The notes: generated from the letters alone by a model not told the origin. 64,000 bases of DNA from Glycomyces arizonensis DSM 44726 (GCF_000482705.1 NZ_AXWO01000030.1:1-64000), one strand, 5' to 3'; shown: positions 16,884 to 25,829, counted from the first letter of the stretch. Program-made: numbers and translations.

Positions 16884-18128
16884 ATGGCTAATGGCAAAGG
16901 CTTCGACTACTACCGCAATAACTACACTCACACGCAGCTCTGGGAGATGTTGATCACTCAAGGCGACCCGTGGAGTGTCGAGCAGGCGGGCAGCGTCTGG
17001 AGCACTGCCAAGGGTGGCCTCGAATCCGCTCGGGACCAGCTCGACGCCAGCATGCTTGAGACGGTCGATTACTGGCAAGGCCCCGCTTCTGAAGAGTTCC
17101 AGCGCCGCATGCGTCTCGTCTACGAGTACAGCAAGACGACCGAAGAAGAGATGATGGATGCGGCCGAGAACACGGTTCCGCAGATGGCGCAGGACCTGAG
17201 GGACGCACAGGGCAAAGCTCAGGACCAAGATCTCTCCCCCGCCAGCGAGCTTGAGTACGAGGACTGGCTGGAAGAAATCAAGAACGTCAAGCCAACGGAC
17301 CCTGACTACCTGGAGAAGCAGGAGCAGTACCGGAACGAGTACGAGCAGTACAAGTCCGATCGCCACGACTCGATGGCACACATTGTGGCCGACCTCGGCG
17401 ATCTGTACGCCACCCACACGAACAGGATCGATAAACCCCCGGCAGCGCCGCCCAGCGACATGCCCGGTAACTCCACCTATCAGCCGCCCACCGGCGGCGT
17501 GTTCGGCAACGACGGGTTGAACCAGGCGGGCGCGAACCCCATGGCTCCGGGCTCGGATCCGAACTCGACCACAACAGACCTCAACGGGGACGGCATCCCC
17601 GATGACAGCCAGGACGACCTCGACCCGGTCGACCCTTGGGAACCGGGTTCCTACGGCGACCTCGACTCCGACGTCTCCGGTGGTCTGGCCCACGGAACCA
17701 TACCCACCATCGCTGGAGGCGGCGGCTACACGCCCTCCACTGTCGGCGGTGGCGGCATGGGCGGCAGCCTCACCGGCGGCACCGGTGCCGGCCTGTTCGG
17801 GCCCGCGAAGGGCAGCGGTGCGGGTTCGGCGCCCGGCCGCGGAACCGGCGCGGGCAACAGCCCCGCGCGTAACGGAGCCACCAAGTCGTCCGGCTCGTCG
17901 AGCACGCGCAGTGGGTCCGGAAGCGGTCGCGGCAGTGGAGGCGGCCGAGGCATGGGCTCCAACTCGTCCGGTCGCGGCATGAACCGTGGCATGGGTCCGC
18001 GTGGCGGTACCCGGTCCGGGTACAACGACGATGACGAGGAAGAAGAGTACACGCGCGAGACCTGGCTGAGGGAAGACGACATGAACTGGAGTCGCAACCG
18101 CACTCCAGATGACGAAGTCGACGACTGA
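16884..18128 (+). CDS. WXG-motif protein with glycine-rich tail and calcium-loop-like motif (cassette B)
   Basis: A 414-residue protein. The N-terminal ~180 residues are helical with W64-Q-G in VDYWQGPASEEFQRRM, the WXG hairpin turn, followed by a charged helix pair with a YxxxxY pattern. Around residue 232 is DLNGDGIPDD, which fits a calcium-binding DxNxDGxxD loop of the EF-hand/dockerin or thrombospondin-3 type. The C-terminal ~160 residues are low-complexity Gly/Ser/Ala with Arg, ending in an acidic patch (DDDEEEEY) and EVDD. The layout (WXG head plus long extension) fits a secreted type VII effector or surface protein. ATG follows AAGGAAGGAG. No lipoprotein gene follows; a long terminator does. 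Confidence 0.78.
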   Translation: MANGKGFDYYRNNYTHTQLWEMLITQGDPWSVEQAGSVWSTAKGGLESARDQLDASMLETVDYWQGPASEEFQRRMRLVYEYSKTTEEEMMDAAENTVPQMAQDLRDAQGKAQDQDLSPASELEYEDWLEEIKNVKPTDPDYLEKQEQYRNEYEQYKSDRHDSMAHIVADLGDLYATHTNRIDKPPAAPPSDMPGNSTYQPPTGGVFGNDGLNQAGANPMAPGSDPNSTTTDLNGDGIPDDSQDDLDPVDPWEPGSYGDLDSDVSGGLAHGTIPTIAGGGGYTPSTVGGGGMGGSLTGGTGAGLFGPAKGSGAGSAPGRGTGAGNSPARNGATKSSGSSSTRSGSGSGRGSGGGRGMGSNSSGRGMNRGMGPRGGTRSGYNDDDEEEEYTRETWLREDDMNWSRNRTPDDEVDD

Positions 18129-18143
18129 CAGCCGGCGAACAGC

Positions 18144-18187
18144 ACGAGTGAGGGGCGAGCGGCCTAGGCCGCTCGCCCCTCACTCGT
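18144..18187. terminator. 22-bp perfect palindromic terminator after cassette B
   Basis: Two 22-bp arms are perfectly complementary with no unpaired loop (centre CCTAGG at 18163-18168). It begins 16 nt after the stop codon at 18128 and lies between convergent genes, so it can act for both strands. Confidence 0.82.
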
Positions 18188-18213
18188 TGTCCGGTATCGC
18201 GGATCGTGCAGAA

Positions 18214-18245
18214 CGCTTCAGACGGTGCTGTCGCTGTCTGAAGCG
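18214..18245 (-). terminator. terminator of the second mycosin gene
   Basis: A 10-bp stem (CGCTTCAGAC with its complement) around a 12-nt loop lies 7 nt after the stop codon of the minus-strand mycosin gene. Confidence 0.65.
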
Positions 18246-18251
18246 TCGCGA

Positions 18252-19772
18252 TCAGCGTCCTTGGTTGGGATCGCCGCCCGGTCCCCACGGAGGACTCGAC
18301 TCGCCCCTGTTCATCGGCGGGCTGTACTGCTGCGGTCCGCCGGTTGATGGAGGAGGACTGAAGTTCTGTCCTCCGCCGGGAGGCGGCCCGTACTGCGGCG
18401 GATTCGGGCCGGTCTGCGGGTAGCCGCCTTGGACCGGAGGCTGCTCGCCACCGAAACCACCGGGCTGGCCGGACTCGACCGCTTGCTTCCGGCTGCGGCC
18501 TCGAAGCACCAGCCATACCGCGATCGCGGCTCCGACCAGGACAACCGCAGCAGCGACAATGATGATCGTGGAAAGCCCGGTGCCGGACTTCTCAGCGGCC
18601 GAAGCCGAAGGAGCGGCTTCGGCGGGCTCTTCGGATCCGCCTTCAGCGCCCCCGGAAGCCTCTTCGTCGGTTCCCTCTCCGCTGGTCCCGGGCTCCCCCA
18701 TCGGGTAACCCAGCGGGTTCTCCTCGACTGTCTCGATGTCTTCGGCGTTGACAGCCTGGTCGACGTCGATAAGGCCATATCCGAGCGCATCGGTGCGGTT
18801 GCTGCCGCTGCCGTCTCCAGCGGTCTGGATCAAGCGTTGAATGGCATTGTTGCCGTCCAGCTCAGGGTTCCCAGCCAATACCAGCGCCACGGCTCCGCCT
18901 ACGATTCCGGTACCGAGGGACGTACCTTCGCGTGCGTGGTAAAGCTCCTGGTCGGTGTCATCGCCCCAGCCAAGCTCCTCTTCCTGCGCTACTGGGACGG
19001 TCATTGCGGAAGACGGAGCGGCTACGACGACTTCCGGTCCGGTGGTGCTCCCCGACCAAGGGCCCCCACTTTCATCGGTACCGGCGACAGCGACAACACC
19101 AGGGATTGAAGCGGGGTAAGGAATCGGCTCAAGATCAGGATCGTTACCGGTACCTGCGACCACCACCACGCCTTTGTCGATGGCGTATTGGATTACCTCT
19201 AGAAACTCTTCACGAGGTTCACTGCCGATGACCACCCATGGCATTGCCAAGACATCTGCGCCATTGTCAACAGCCCATCGAATGGCTTCAACCTCGTTTT
19301 CTCCACCGGCACCACCAGTGAGCCCATCCGATGCGGGGTCTGCACCGGTACCGTCTCGCACTGGCAGGATCGTGGCTTCTGGCGCTACTGACAACACCAT
19401 GGCGGCAACAGCAGTACCGTGTCCGTCCTCATCGTTCCAGGCGTCTTCCTCTTCAGAGAAGACCGAGTACCCACGCTCAACGCTCTTGCCTTCGAAGAAC
19501 GGGTGTTCAGACATGCCGGTGTCGATGACGGCGACCGTGACGCCCTCGCCCTTGGTGGTTTCCCACGCTCCGGGGGCTTTGATCTGGTCGGTGACCCAGG
19601 CGTTGTCACTCGTGAGCTGGTCGTCCTGGGCCAGCGCGGTTCCCGGCGCGGCGACGATGGCGGCGGCCAGTGCGAGCGTGCCTATTCCGGCACCGACGGC
19701 CGCCCTTGCGCGGCTTGAGAAATCGGTACGGCGGTATCTGCGTTTCGGGGGTGCTGGGTCGAGAGGTGTCGC
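18252..19772 (-). CDS. second mycosin-like S8 serine protease with cytoplasmic Pro/Gly-rich tail
   Basis: A 506-residue protein. The N-terminal signal or anchor helix (about 26-48, ending GTALA) is followed by a subtilisin domain with Asp85 (AVIDTGMSEHP), His119 (EDGHGTAVAAM) and Ser285 (REGTSLGTGIVGG), and the oxyanion Asn in AGTGND. The serine motif is GTSLGT rather than the usual GTSxAxP. An acidic Ser/Glu-rich linker leads to a membrane helix (about 392-418). Then comes an unusual ~85-residue tail rich in Pro, Gly and Gln, predicted cytoplasmic. ATG at 19772 follows GGAAGGGG; the frame extends further without support. It may process substrates of the neighbouring cassettes, while the protease at 10006 plays the structural MycP role. 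That division is inference. Confidence 0.85.
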   Translation of the reverse strand, partial: ATPLDPAPPKRRYRRTDFSSRARAAVGAGIGTLALAAAIVAAPGTALAQDDQLTSDNAWVTDQIKAPGAWETTKGEGVTVAVIDTGMSEHPFFEGKSVERGYSVFSEEEDAWNDEDGHGTAVAAMVLSVAPEATILPVRDGTGADPASDGLTGGAGGENEVEAIRWAVDNGADVLAMPWVVIGSEPREEFLEVIQYAIDKGVVVVAGTGNDPDLEPIPYPASIPGVVAVAGTDESGGPWSGSTTGPEVVVAAPSSAMTVPVAQEEELGWGDDTDQELYHAREGTSLGTGIVGGAVALVLAGNPELDGNNAIQRLIQTAGDGSGSNRTDALGYGLIDVDQAVNAEDIETVEENPLGYPMGEPGTSGEGTDEEASGGAEGGSEEPAEAAPSASAAEKSGTGLSTIIIVAAAVVLVGAAIAVWLVLRGRSRKQAVESGQPGGFGGEQPPVQGGYPQTGPNPPQYGPPPGGGQNFSPPPSTGGPQQYSPPMNRGESSPPWGPGGDPNQGR

Positions 19773-19945
19773 CATAGGTATGGCCCCTTCCGTAGGTGAA
19801 CCGATACTGCGCTGTCCGCTCTGTCCCACAAGATACCGGACCAGCCTCCCACTCGCGAATCCCAGCTTGTTGTCAGCCCGTGGTAGCAGCCTCGGGCCTT
19901 GAATCACGCGCTTCGGTGAGAAGCTGCCGGACTCGGCCAGGCCCG

Positions 19946-20671
19946 TCAGCCGCCTCCGAACGTCACGCTCGCCGCTTCGGCGTAAGCGCCGAAGAGGTCG
20001 AGCGCGTGTGTCCGGGGGTCGAGTTCGGTCTGGTCGCCGTTCCCGGGCGTCATATAGGTGATCTGCGCCGAGAAGTGCAGGTTGCGATGGAGGGCCTCGA
20101 ACTCGTAGCGGAACAGCCGCCCGTCGTCGGCCTCGCCGCTCGGTTCACAGTCGGATATTTCCCAGCAAGCGAGCTCACCGCGCAGCGGTTCGTCGTACTC
20201 GTTGGTGAGGAACGCAGCCCAGTCGGTCTCTTCCAGCGGCTGCTCGACCACCGCACCGGAGTACTGCCAGTCGTCGGGGTAGCCGGTGGTGTCGGCGAAC
20301 TCCAGACGGAGCGTGACCATGTCGAGCCCCTCTTGCGCTGCTTCGGGCACGCCTGTCGGGTCCACGTCGCAGTGGCCTCCGGAGTCGAAGCCCACCGCTT
20401 CACCAGGGTGCTGCTCGTCGACCTCGTATTCGATCCGGTCGGCATTGACCGGCTGAAGCTCGGCGAGCCAGCTCGCGCAGAAACCCTCGTCCGGGTCGAT
20501 GACGTATTCGCCGTCGGGTGCGGCAGAGGCCGACGTGGTCGGCTCCTCAGACGGCTCGGACCCCTCGGGCTCATCCGAGCCGCCGCATCCCGCGACGGTC
20601 AGCAGTAGAGCGCCGATGAGCAGTGTCGGCGGTCGGCCACCTTGCCGCCTCATACGACCGGTCCGCCTCAT
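19946..20671 (-). CDS. lipoprotein of cassette C
   Basis: A 241-residue secreted lipoprotein with signal peptide and lipobox TVAGC (Cys29), a Ser/Glu-rich linker, then an acidic domain opening EGFCASWLAELQPV with further cysteines (GGHCDVDP, LACWEISDCEP) and a closing helix (LDLFGAYAEAASV). It has two more cysteines than the other cassette lipoproteins. ATG at 20671 is preceded by GGAG at 8 nt and touches the stop of the upstream gene (TGATG); a TTG one codon earlier is possible. Coupling to the WXG/hydrophobic protein repeats the order of cassettes A and D. The function is unknown. Confidence 0.78.
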   Translation of the reverse strand: MRRTGRMRRQGGRPPTLLIGALLLTVAGCGGSDEPEGSEPSEEPTTSASAAPDGEYVIDPDEGFCASWLAELQPVNADRIEYEVDEQHPGEAVGFDSGGHCDVDPTGVPEAAQEGLDMVTLRLEFADTTGYPDDWQYSGAVVEQPLEETDWAAFLTNEYDEPLRGELACWEISDCEPSGEADDGRLFRYEFEALHRNLHFSAQITYMTPGNGDQTELDPRTHALDLFGAYAEAASVTFGGG

Positions 20672-22407
20672 CAACTCAGCTCCGTCTCGTAATCGGTCTC
20701 CTGGCCGTGTCCCGCCTCGGATCCCCCGAGCGCCGGGTGGCCCTCGTGAGGATCGTATGTGTTCCGCTCGGTGTCGCCCGCGTAGCCCTTGGCGTCGACG
20801 TCGTACTTCTGGAAGCTCTCGTCCTCCCAGTCGTCCATGATCCGATCGAATGCATCCTGCGACCCGTCGTCCGCCACGGCATAGGCGTCGGCGGCCTCGG
20901 TCACCTGGTCTCCGGCTAGATACAGGCGCCCGCAGGCGGTCTTGACGAACTCGATGAGCTCATCGCGGGCCTCGATCAGATTGGTGTCGGCGCTGGTGGC
21001 CTCGCCGTCCTTGTCGGACAGGCTGGCATCGGCGGCGGGCACGCGGCCGATTCTGGGCAGCAGCTCCTCATAGATCTCCCCGCACTCATAGCACGCCTGG
21101 GCGATCTTGAGGATGTTCTCCACCGTCGCGGTGTAGCCGTCTTCTCCGCGGGCGTCGCCCTCGGGGGAGTTCTCGGTCAGGTCGTAGAGTTCGAGATTGA
21201 AGCTGTGGACGCCGTGGATCTCGGTGCGAAGCTCGTTGACCTCCACCGCGTACTCCGCTTCCCTGTCGGCCAGGTCGTTGTTGGTCTGCTCCACCTTGTC
21301 GTTGAGCCCGCCGACGATCTCGGAGAGTTCCTGGGCATACTCCACGGTCGTGGTCTTCCCCAGCAGGTTCTCTCCCGCGAACCCGATCAACGCGATGCTC
21401 GCGCCCACCGCTCCGCCGACGACCGTCCAGCCGCCGGAAATGGCGATGGCGCTCCCGATTCCCTGCAGGATCTTCCACTCGGCCACGTTGTCGTGCGTCA
21501 CCTTCACCTCGGCGTCCACCGCCTTGGTGGCCGCCTGGATCGCATGGAGCGGGTTATTGCGCCCCATCTCGATGATGGCCGACCGCACCGCGTAGAGGTT
21601 CGCGAGGCAGCCGAGGATCGAGGACTGGTTGTTGATGGTGGGCACCACGGACGCGAAGAAACCCGACTTGGCGCGATCCGCGGACAGGCCGGTCCAGCCC
21701 GTCCACCAGTCCTGGCCCATGCCGTTCGCGCCGGCGAGGGCGTCGGCCTTCTGGGCCATGTCCCGGTCGCCCACGGCGGTGAACGTGTGATCGGAGTCCG
21801 AGCCCGAGCCCTTCTCAAGCCCGAGTGCCCCTCCGATGTCGAGGAGTGAGTTGTATGCCTCGTTCAGGCCGCCTTGGTCGTGGGCGTCGAACAGCGGCAG
21901 CTGGTAGAAGATGTGCTCGCACTCGCCGAAGGCCCAGTCGTCGATCTGGCCGAGGACCGCGCCCATGCCGCATTCGATGTTCGGCGGTATGACCACGGTC
22001 TGTCCGCTGGCCGTGTCGACCAGTTCCACGTTCTCCGTGGTTCCCGTGGCGCCCTCGCAGCTGACCGAGCCGATGCTCCCGTCCTGTTCGCCCTTCGCCC
22101 ATTCGATATAGGAGCACCCTTCGACGATGTGGTGGCGTGCGGGCAGCTGCCAGTACTCCCACGGCGACCCGGCCGCGCTGGGCGCGACCTCGCGGCGGAA
22201 CTGCGTGGGGAAGTCGAACTCGTCCTGTTCGATCTTCTCGGCCACTTCTTTGCGCCAGCGTTTGGCGAGGGCCTTCTGGAACTGGTCGAGCGCCGCACGC
22301 AGCGTCGTGGAGAAACTGGTATCGGCGATGTAGTCGGTCATCTCGTGGACCTCGGCAATCCTGTCGGGGGTGGGGGTCGACAAGCCATCGGGGGTGGTTT
22401 GAGTCAT
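20671..22407 (-). CDS. large WXG/hydrophobic-segment ESX-associated protein (cassette C)
   Basis: A 578-residue protein of unknown function, the longest of its type here. The N-terminal ~230 residues are predicted helical with a cysteine-containing central part. DWWTGWTGLSADRAKSGFF (about 233-251) supplies two W-x-G motifs. A hydrophobic Gly/Ala-rich segment follows (about 315-348, GIGSAIAISGGWTVVGGAVGASIALIGFAG split over two stretches). Then come a long coiled-coil-like helix (EYAQELSEIVGGLNDKVEQTNNDLAD) and an acidic tail. ATG at 22407 has only a weak ribosome binding site; a TTG 21 nt earlier is in frame. No small first-gene partner precedes it, unlike in A, B and D. It is cotranscribed with the lipoprotein downstream. 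Candidate exported, membrane-active effector. Confidence 0.7.
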   Translation of the reverse strand: MTQTTPDGLSTPTPDRIAEVHEMTDYIADTSFSTTLRAALDQFQKALAKRWRKEVAEKIEQDEFDFPTQFRREVAPSAAGSPWEYWQLPARHHIVEGCSYIEWAKGEQDGSIGSVSCEGATGTTENVELVDTASGQTVVIPPNIECGMGAVLGQIDDWAFGECEHIFYQLPLFDAHDQGGLNEAYNSLLDIGGALGLEKGSGSDSDHTFTAVGDRDMAQKADALAGANGMGQDWWTGWTGLSADRAKSGFFASVVPTINNQSSILGCLANLYAVRSAIIEMGRNNPLHAIQAATKAVDAEVKVTHDNVAEWKILQGIGSAIAISGGWTVVGGAVGASIALIGFAGENLLGKTTTVEYAQELSEIVGGLNDKVEQTNNDLADREAEYAVEVNELRTEIHGVHSFNLELYDLTENSPEGDARGEDGYTATVENILKIAQACYECGEIYEELLPRIGRVPAADASLSDKDGEATSADTNLIEARDELIEFVKTACGRLYLAGDQVTEAADAYAVADDGSQDAFDRIMDDWEDESFQKYDVDAKGYAGDTERNTYDPHEGHPALGGSEAGHGQETDYETELS

Positions 22408-22754
22408 AGTGTAGTAAAGCCCGTCCAATCGGGACCATCTGTCGTGCGGACGGGGACGGCCCGAACGATCTCTCGGCCGGTCCTGGTATGCCGCACACGA
22501 ACTCGGAGCGGCACCCAGTCCCGTAGGCGATTCGCGCTCGGTCTCATATCATCGATATGGACGGATCGGGCGTTTCGCGACGGTCCGGCTGCGTCCGATG
22601 GATCGCCCCAATCGTGTACCCGAGCGGCACACCTGCACTGATACGTTGATTGCCGGTCCGGACACGACAGATCGGAGACGAGTGCGCATCCCGCCGACTC
22701 CCCTGCCGCGCGGTCGGATCCGTGAATGCCGAGTGGACTGCTGCGGGGCTTCGG
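22408..22754. other. divergent intergenic region with CATATC-ATC-GATATG palindrome
   Basis: About 345 nt between cassette C (minus) and the small membrane protein (plus). A 6-bp inverted repeat CATATC/GATATG with a 3-nt centre lies at 22545-22559 and could be an operator. No clear promoter pair or gene was found. Confidence 0.35.
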
Positions 22755-23162
22755 ATGGCTGACGACCGCCCGTCCCGCAGGCCGCCGGGGTCCGTGGTCG
22801 CCGCCGCCGTCTTGATGGCGGTCTACTGCACCGGTTTCCTGGCGTTGCAGCTTCTTCTCGACGACGGCTGCGGCGCCCGCAACATGGACTGCGACGGTTT
22901 CGGCGCCGTCACCGATGTGTTCACCGGCGACGCCTTCGCCGGGGTCGTGCTCAACATCTTCATCGTCTACGGCCTCGTGCACGGCCAGAGATGGGCGCGG
23001 ATCTGCGCGGTGGGCTACTACGGGCTCGTAGCGGGGTTCGTGATCGGGTTCTGGCCGGTCATGGCCGGTGTCGGCATCGTGTCACTGGCGCTGGGCGTGC
23101 CGTGCGCGGTCGTGATCGTCGTGCTGCTCGTGTGCCGTCCGGCCCGCCGTTGGACCGAATGA
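22755..23162 (+). CDS. small integral membrane protein
   Basis: A 135-residue protein with four hydrophobic segments (about 15-35, 52-72, 80-100 and 103-123) and two cysteines in the first loop (DDGCGARNMDCDGF). It belongs to no family I recognise. ATG at 22755 follows GCGGGG; earlier starts at 22650 and 22722 are possible but add a non-hydrophobic, arginine-rich leader. It ends 18 nt from the convergent pRiA4b ORF-3-like gene. Confidence 0.6.
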   Translation: MADDRPSRRPPGSVVAAAVLMAVYCTGFLALQLLLDDGCGARNMDCDGFGAVTDVFTGDAFAGVVLNIFIVYGLVHGQRWARICAVGYYGLVAGFVIGFWPVMAGVGIVSLALGVPCAVVIVVLLVCRPARRWTE

Positions 23163-23180
23163 GCGGGGTCCTCGGCGCGC

Positions 23181-24599
23181 TCACTCGGGCATCGCGTCGA
23201 TGTGGAGGCGGGCGTTGACGTCTACCGGGTCGAAAGGCTTCAACGCTTCGGGGTCGTGTTCGCCGATGAGTTGGCGGTGGTCAGGGTGCCCGGGGTCGGC
23301 CAGGGCCGCCTTGAGCCGCTGCCAGGATTCGACGCCGCCCGCGTCCTCCGGCGGTGCCGCCTCCTCCCCCGCGGTGCAGCGGGGGTAGGCCGCGCCCGCG
23401 TCCGGTTCTCCCACGGCTTCGACGGTCACCGTGTGGTCCCAGTTGTCGGTGAAGTCGTACAGGTACGTCATCTCGTCGCCCGGCGCGGACAGGACCTGCT
23501 CCAACGCGGCTTCGGCCTCGTTCTGGCAGTCGAGTTCGGCGTTCGCGCTGAATTCGCCGGACTCGGCCACGAAGCAGTGGGAGTGCGAGCCGGTCCAGGC
23601 GAAGGCGGTCTGGAGGACCGTGTGCAGCTCGGCCAGCGAGGTGTCGGCGGGGACTTCGAGGCGGCGCCAGATCGGCGGGTCGGTGCGTTCCAGCGCGACG
23701 TGCAGCCGCAGGATCCGGGCGTCGCTTTCGCGGGCGGCCGGGGGCGGCGGGCCGGTCTGGTGGCGCGCGGGGACGTGGCCGCCGTGTTCGGGCGGGTCGC
23801 CCACCAGGCCCGCCTCGTTGAGCCTTCGGCCCAACAGGATGATCCGGCCCGGCATGAGGTCTTCTTCGAGGTCGTCGCCGGGTGTGTCGTCATCCTCGGC
23901 CCAGTGGTCGAGGGTGGTGCCGATCGCGCCGTCGAGGAAGATCCGCGCCTGCTCGCGGTCGAGGTCCTCGGCCACGGTCGTCACGTCGTCGATGAGGTCG
24001 CCCGCTTCGATGCGCCGGACGAGTTCGCCCACGTGGTCGGGCGGGACGGGGTCGAGCATCGTGATCGCGCCGCAGTCGGTGTAGTCGACGCCGACGAGGA
24101 AGCCGTGCTCCTCCTCTGAGCGGCGGAACAGCGCCAGCAGCCACGCCTCCACGCGGTCGCCGGGGACGGTGATCCTGGTGAAGCGGGTCGGCTCGACCGG
24201 TTGGGAAAGCGCCGGCACCCACACCGGGTCGGCCACCCCGGCCTCGCCGAGCGCGGCGTCGGCCTGCCTGGCCAGGTCGGCGAGGGTGCGGTCGGGGCCC
24301 AGGCCCATGAAGGCCAGGAGGGCGCGGGCGCTGGTGTCGCCCTGGTTCGCGACGTCTTCGACGAGGCGGACGGCCGCCTCGCCCGAGTCGAGCAGTTCGA
24401 GCCCGGCGAGCAGGCCGAGGATGGCGCCCCCGGCGAGTTCGGCCTCGAAGGGGTCGGTGACGGTGGCGAGGTCGTCGCCGATGGCGGCCATGTGCGGCCG
24501 CATCATCGCCAGGAGTTCCTCGATCTGGCCGCTCGCACGCCTGGCAGCGGCACGGTGTCCGATCCTCTCGACGCGCCGCCGCTCCCGTCGCCCGGTCAT
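23181..24599 (-). CDS. plasmid pRiA4b ORF-3-like domain protein
   Basis: A 472-residue cytoplasmic protein. The C-terminal half (about 285-440) carries the pRiA4b ORF-3 domain, recognisable from ILRLHVALERTDPPIWRRLEVP, LHTVLQTAFAWTGSHSHCF and MTYLYDFTDNWDHTVTVE. This domain is known from plasmid and transposon passenger proteins and many actinobacterial chromosomes; its biochemical role is not established. The N-terminal half (about 25-260) is helical with a SEC-C/DUF1841-like look but no motif I can name. It follows the membrane protein gene at 24648 by 48 nt on the same strand. It may mark past mobile DNA, but codon use looks native. Confidence 0.82.
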   Translation of the reverse strand: MTGRRERRRVERIGHRAAARRASGQIEELLAMMRPHMAAIGDDLATVTDPFEAELAGGAILGLLAGLELLDSGEAAVRLVEDVANQGDTSARALLAFMGLGPDRTLADLARQADAALGEAGVADPVWVPALSQPVEPTRFTRITVPGDRVEAWLLALFRRSEEEHGFLVGVDYTDCGAITMLDPVPPDHVGELVRRIEAGDLIDDVTTVAEDLDREQARIFLDGAIGTTLDHWAEDDDTPGDDLEEDLMPGRIILLGRRLNEAGLVGDPPEHGGHVPARHQTGPPPPAARESDARILRLHVALERTDPPIWRRLEVPADTSLAELHTVLQTAFAWTGSHSHCFVAESGEFSANAELDCQNEAEAALEQVLSAPGDEMTYLYDFTDNWDHTVTVEAVGEPDAGAAYPRCTAGEEAAPPEDAGGVESWQRLKAALADPGHPDHRQLIGEHDPEALKPFDPVDVNARLHIDAMPE

Positions 24600-24647
24600 A
24601 ACCCCATGCTGTCACCTCGGCACGGCGCTGGGAAGCCCTCGTGAAAC

Positions 24648-25745
24648 TCAGTCGAGTTTCGGGCAGGCGAGGCCCACCACGGTGTCGTTCTCGGGCGCGA
24701 CGCCGCCCTGGGGCGCCAGGCAGTGGACGCGGGGGTCGACGCGTTCGAGGCAGCCGCTGTCGACCTCGAGTTCGGCGCTCTCGCCGAGGACGAGGTGGAG
24801 GCGCAGCTCGTCCTGGCGTTCGGCGCTGATCGAGGCGGCGCCGCCCGCGGTCGTGCCGTCGTAGACCAGCCGGTAGCCGTCGGTGCTCCAGGCGGAGCGG
24901 ACGGCGGCGGCGTAGGCCGCCTCGCCGGTCGGGCCCGCGAAGGCGGCGAGCTCGTAGGCGATGCGGTAGCGGAAGGTGCTGAGCCCGGCGTCGGTGCGGT
25001 AGCCGCAGGAGGTGACCTGGACGGTGCGGGCGTCGAAGCCGGGGAAGGTGTCGGCGCTCGTGAGGGTGGCCGTCACGGCCGCCTCCATGCGTGCCCATAC
25101 GTCCGATTCGTCGTATTCGCCCACTGGTGGTCCGGTCTCGGTGGAGGCGGTGACCCAGCGGTCCATCGAGGCGGCGACGCCGACGGCGAGCACCGCGGCC
25201 AGGCCCCAGGCGAGGCCCTCGACACTGGCGACGCGGCGCGCGGTCCGCGGCCGGTCCTCGCGGAGCCAGCGCTTGGCGCGGGGGGTCATGGCGAGGGCGA
25301 GCCCGGCGAAGGCGGGCGGGCCGACGGCGACGAAGAATTCAAGGCCCGCGGCGATGGACCCGCCGGGGTCGAGCGGGGTGAGCAGCAGGATCTGCTGGAC
25401 GGCGACGAGCACGCCCGCGCAGGCGAGGTACAGGCGGGCGCGGTGGCCGCCGCGGGCGAGCCACACGACGGCGAGGAGGTTCACCGGGATCGAGGGCACC
25501 AGGACGATCAGGTACGACAGGCTCCGGTCGAGCAGGTCGGTCTCGACCCCGCCGTTCATCCAGGCGAAGCTCTGGAGGCCGCGCCACACCCACACCCACA
25601 GGTACGCGGTGAGGGCGGTCTGCGCGAGCAGGACGAGCCGCAGTGTCTGCACTTGCCAGGGCGGCCGGGGACGGGGGCCGCCCGCACGACGGACGAATCG
25701 CATTCGGGCCCTTGCCAACAGGAATGATGCGAGACGTTCCCGCAT
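24648..25745 (-). CDS. hypothetical multi-pass membrane protein with extracytoplasmic domain
   Basis: A 365-residue protein. Five or so hydrophobic segments lie in residues 30-200 (LVLLAQTALTAYLWVWVWR, LIVLVPSIPVNLLAVVWLA, AGLEFFVAVGPPAFAGLALAM, GLAWGLAAVLAVGVAASM). A soluble domain of about 150 residues follows (YDESDVWARMEAAVTATL..., cysteines in TSCGYR, SGCLER, VHCLAP and LACPKLD), probably outside the cell and disulfide-bonded. ATG at 25745 sits 8 nt after TATGCT, a possible -10 box, so the mRNA may be leaderless; ATG at 25703 is an alternative. The family is not recognised. It lies between cassette C and eccC. Confidence 0.6.
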   Translation of the reverse strand: MRERLASFLLARARMRFVRRAGGPRPRPPWQVQTLRLVLLAQTALTAYLWVWVWRGLQSFAWMNGGVETDLLDRSLSYLIVLVPSIPVNLLAVVWLARGGHRARLYLACAGVLVAVQQILLLTPLDPGGSIAAGLEFFVAVGPPAFAGLALAMTPRAKRWLREDRPRTARRVASVEGLAWGLAAVLAVGVAASMDRWVTASTETGPPVGEYDESDVWARMEAAVTATLTSADTFPGFDARTVQVTSCGYRTDAGLSTFRYRIAYELAAFAGPTGEAAYAAAVRSAWSTDGYRLVYDGTTAGGAASISAERQDELRLHLVLGESAELEVDSGCLERVDPRVHCLAPQGGVAPENDTVVGLACPKLD

Positions 25746-25829
25746 CCGGGCCGAGCATACCGGGAATGCACCGGCGGCGCGGTACGGCGGGGCCGCGGCC
25801 GTCCGCTGCGTCACCTCGGGCAACGAAAG

